Below, piece after piece: positions 19,716 to 21,713 of a stretch of DNA of 21,713 nt. The stretch covers positions 1,937,167 to 1,958,879 of the forward strand of contig FN649731.1 in NCBI GenBank assembly GCA_000310025.1, in the 5' to 3' direction. The stretch's first letter is position 1. Each line of letters begins with the position of its first letter. The position numbers and the translations under genes are program-made. Origin of the DNA: Ectocarpus siliculosus (Eukaryota > Sar > Phaeophyceae > Ectocarpales > Ectocarpaceae). The notes under the pieces were generated by a model. That model did not search any database. It saw only the letters and a program-made list of their open reading frames with translations, and was not told where the DNA came from.

Positions 19716-21698
19716 CTACTGACGGAGGGCAGCCTCGAGCAGCTGAAGTGCCAGCGGCGCGTACGGCGGCGCCTCACTCCTGATGCAAAGCCGGGGTGCC
19801 GCGGCGCTCCCCCCCACCGGGAAGGTCACCTCTGCCAGCATGTGCAGCTGGACCAGCTTAAAAGAATAGTACACGATCTGTCGGTGGAAGGGGAGGAAGG
19901 GAACGGAGGGAACAAACGTGGTCAGGTTCCGGGAATAATAAGCCAAAATAGCTACTGTAGCACGGTGAGAGCGTGGGTGGTCACCAAACGCCGCATCGTT
20001 ATTCTTCCCGACGATAGCCCCCAGCAAATCCAATCATGCTGAGTGGGAAACGGGAGCAACGAATGTGGCTCATGGAGATCACGACCTCTAAAAGAGACCC
20101 ACGACGGACGCAAGACACGACGGTGGGACTTTTTGAGGGAGGGTCGCTCTAGGGCCTCCACGTCACCGCGGGTCGATTCCTGCCGAAACACCTCCATCCA
20201 CACCGTCCGCCTGGCGCATCAATCGATGACTATCATGCCCAGCAGAGACACTCGTTCGCCGCCTACGATACCGGTACATGTCAAATGATAACAGCACGAA
20301 AACTGTTGAGCGAAGGGCCCAGGTCTTCCCCCGTCACCGTCCTCGGGTGGAAACGTAGCCCAGCGTACATAGAAACGTGGAAGGATGAATGTCTTCGGTC
20401 GGCGGCAAAAAAGACGCCGCGTCTATCTAGTCTTCCCAGAGCTTTTTTTTCCTAATTACGACGCGGACACCCTCCCTTACATTCTGTTCGGCATAGCCGC
20501 CCCTTCATCGATAGATCGGGCGACAACAGGCGAACGCCCCACATGCTTCACGCCAAAACCACGACACAAGGGGACGCGGCTTATCATCCCCGGGGTGAAA
20601 ACGCACAACAACCAAGACGCCACGAAAAACACAAGAACCAAGAACCCCATCTTCACAAAAAAACAGCAGTAGCAGCAGCACCAGCAGGAGGAGGAGCACA
20701 CCGTAGGCCAACAAGCGACTTGCCTGTTGGCCAGGGGCCTCTCTGCCGGCGACGAAGTAGATGTTGCGCTCCTGCAGCTTTCGGGTCACCGCCGAAACGT
20801 CCCCGGAGAAGGGCAAGCCTTGCGCCTACGGGTGCCAAAGCGGGAAGGGAGAATTGAAAGAGGCGTGTGAACGAAAGAGGCGAGGGGGTTTGGCCAAGGA
20901 GATCCCCTCAAAAAGGAAAACTTTCAGCTTATTGGACCTTTCCACTCACTCTGTTCTGGAAAGTGGACATGGCCCTTACGGGATTTCACCCCCCCCCCCC
21001 CCCCCCCAACGGTTTGCCAAAAAAAACTGTTGAGTGAAAACGGAGAGTCTCGAGAACGCAGGGATAACGGCCTCCGCGCATCCGTGAGCAGCCTCCGTCG
21101 AGCGCACGCTTTTCGACGCAAATGGTACGATACCCAATACCAACATTCCAACGAGCCCCACGAAGTGTCCTCCTTCGCCAATCCCAAATGAGTTCAGTTT
21201 CATGCACAGAATTTTGAGGTCGAACGTCTCCGATTTGACGTGTTTTCGAAGTGAATATTTTTCACAACTCTCAAAAGTAGATTGTATATCCACAAAATTT
21301 CTGCAAACCCAACCCAAAACGTCCAAATATTGGCAAATGTACGCAAGACATGATATGGTATCGTTCTCATAGAGTCGAGACGCCCCGGATGCCAACGAAG
21401 AAAAATCTTGAACGGCTTGAAACCCGCACGACTCACCCAACGAATCGACAGGCGCCTAGAGGGGGCGTAGCCAGCCGGTGGCAAAAAAAAAAAAAAAGGC
21501 TGTCTCAACTAAGCTAGTCACCTCTTTGGAAACCTCCAGCGAGTCGTCGACGCTCTTCCATGCCGCCAAGAACTGGTCCCTGCCCATCGGCCCCGCCGGC
21601 GGTAGCATCGTGCTCAGGCCGTCCACCGGAATGTTGAAGTACAACACCGCGCCCGTCTGCGTCGCGGTAGGGGACACGGCCGTAAGAGATGGAGAAGG
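19716..21698 (-). CDS. Beta-adaptin (AP-complex large subunit), C-terminal appendage, last three exons, 5' part cut by contig end
   Basis: Exons on the minus strand are 21698-21522 (open to the edge), 20825-20724 and 19877-19716. All joins are phase 0, giving about 146 residues. The order of motifs matches the platform subdomain of the AP-1/AP-2 beta appendage: AVLYFNIPVDG, QFLAAWKSVDDSLEVSKE, then GDVSAVTRKLQERNIYFVAG, REAPGQQ, then IVYYSFKLVQLHMLAEVTFP, ending LALQLLEAALRQ and stop. By family knowledge the Trp-Lys pair in AAWKS, the Tyr in VYYSFKL and the Glu in LAEV fall at positions of the platform site that binds endocytic accessory proteins, so binding is probably retained. The protein would act in clathrin-coated vesicle formation at the Golgi/endosome or plasma membrane; which AP complex cannot be decided from this fragment. 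The trunk, hinge and sandwich subdomain lie beyond the window. The first few residues, next to the terminal G run, are unreliable. Confidence 0.85.
19878..20723 (-). other. GC-AG intron of the beta-adaptin gene
   Basis: On the minus strand the donor reads CAACAG/GCAAGT, the usual extended consensus of GC-AG introns, and the acceptor TTCCACCGACAG/ATCGTG. The 846-nt intron is phase 0 and joins APGQQ to IVYYSF exactly where the family sequence continues. No GT donor nearby gives the same join. Open frames within it on either strand are not supported as genes. Confidence 0.75.
20826..21521 (-). other. GT-AG intron of the beta-adaptin gene
   Basis: The minus-strand donor is CCAAAGAG/GTGACT and the acceptor TTTGGCACCCGTAG/GCGCAA, 696 nt, phase 0. 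It contains a C run on the plus strand at about 20991-21007 and an A run at 21483-21497. Both are prone to length error in draft sequence. Confidence 0.75.
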
Positions 21699-21713
21699 GG
21701 GGGGGGGGGGGGG
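21699..21713. other. Contig edge, G run
   Basis: The window ends in an unbroken G run, like the C run near its other end. It is probably sequencing artefact, so the coding frame should not be trusted beyond about 21695. Confidence 0.7.

Noticed and set aside
20385-20672. 95-residue plus frame within the adaptor intron
   Set aside because: It lies inside the GC-AG intron, overlaps minus frames, and ends in Lys/Thr/Asn-rich low-complexity sequence.

Overview
The window looks like nuclear DNA of a stramenopile alga, most likely a brown alga close to Ectocarpus. The basis is: intron-containing genes with canonical GT-AG splicing plus one GC-AG intron, a coding region built from about fifteen 22-residue FNIP-type leucine-rich repeats (a repeat style I associate with brown-algal genomes), large spacers full of short transposon relics, and no bacterial operon structure. 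The species is inference. Both ends are poor draft sequence: the first ~466 bases are homopolymer noise and the last ~15 bases are a G run.

Layout. 1-466: unusable contig edge. 467-5025: spacer with no gene I recognise. 5026-5538: relics of a small TA-ended inverted-repeat element carrying repeated TGACTCCGG motifs, just upstream of the first clear gene. 5580-7769 (+): a three-exon zinc-independent medium-chain dehydrogenase/reductase (quinone oxidoreductase / RTN4IP1-like), whose second intron holds another TA-ended miniature element. 7770-9292: spacer with a 68-bp GA microsatellite. 9293-12063 (+): an FNIP leucine-rich-repeat gene. Its repeat-coding part is clear, but its first exon is broken by a missing base, an extra base and a 41-bp tandem duplication. 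12064-14225: spacer with one unrecognised open frame. 14226-15985: a degenerate ~1-kb tandem array. 15986-19715: spacer with two more TA-ended miniature elements and weak signs of an unrecognised plus-strand gene ending near 19587. 19716 to the right edge (-): the last three exons of a beta-type clathrin adaptor large subunit (beta-adaptin appendage, platform subdomain), with a GC-AG intron.

The genes show no shared pathway: the dehydrogenase, the repeat protein and the vesicle-coat adaptor are independent nuclear genes. The most interesting pattern is the set of four miniature inverted-repeat elements (5395-5538, 6863-7047, 16452-16700, 18772-18996). They differ inside but all begin and end with TA followed by CNxTA-like termini, as if different non-autonomous families were moved by one Tc1/mariner/pogo-type transposase. 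The broken FNIP gene, with duplications in both exon and intron, is the second item worth checking.
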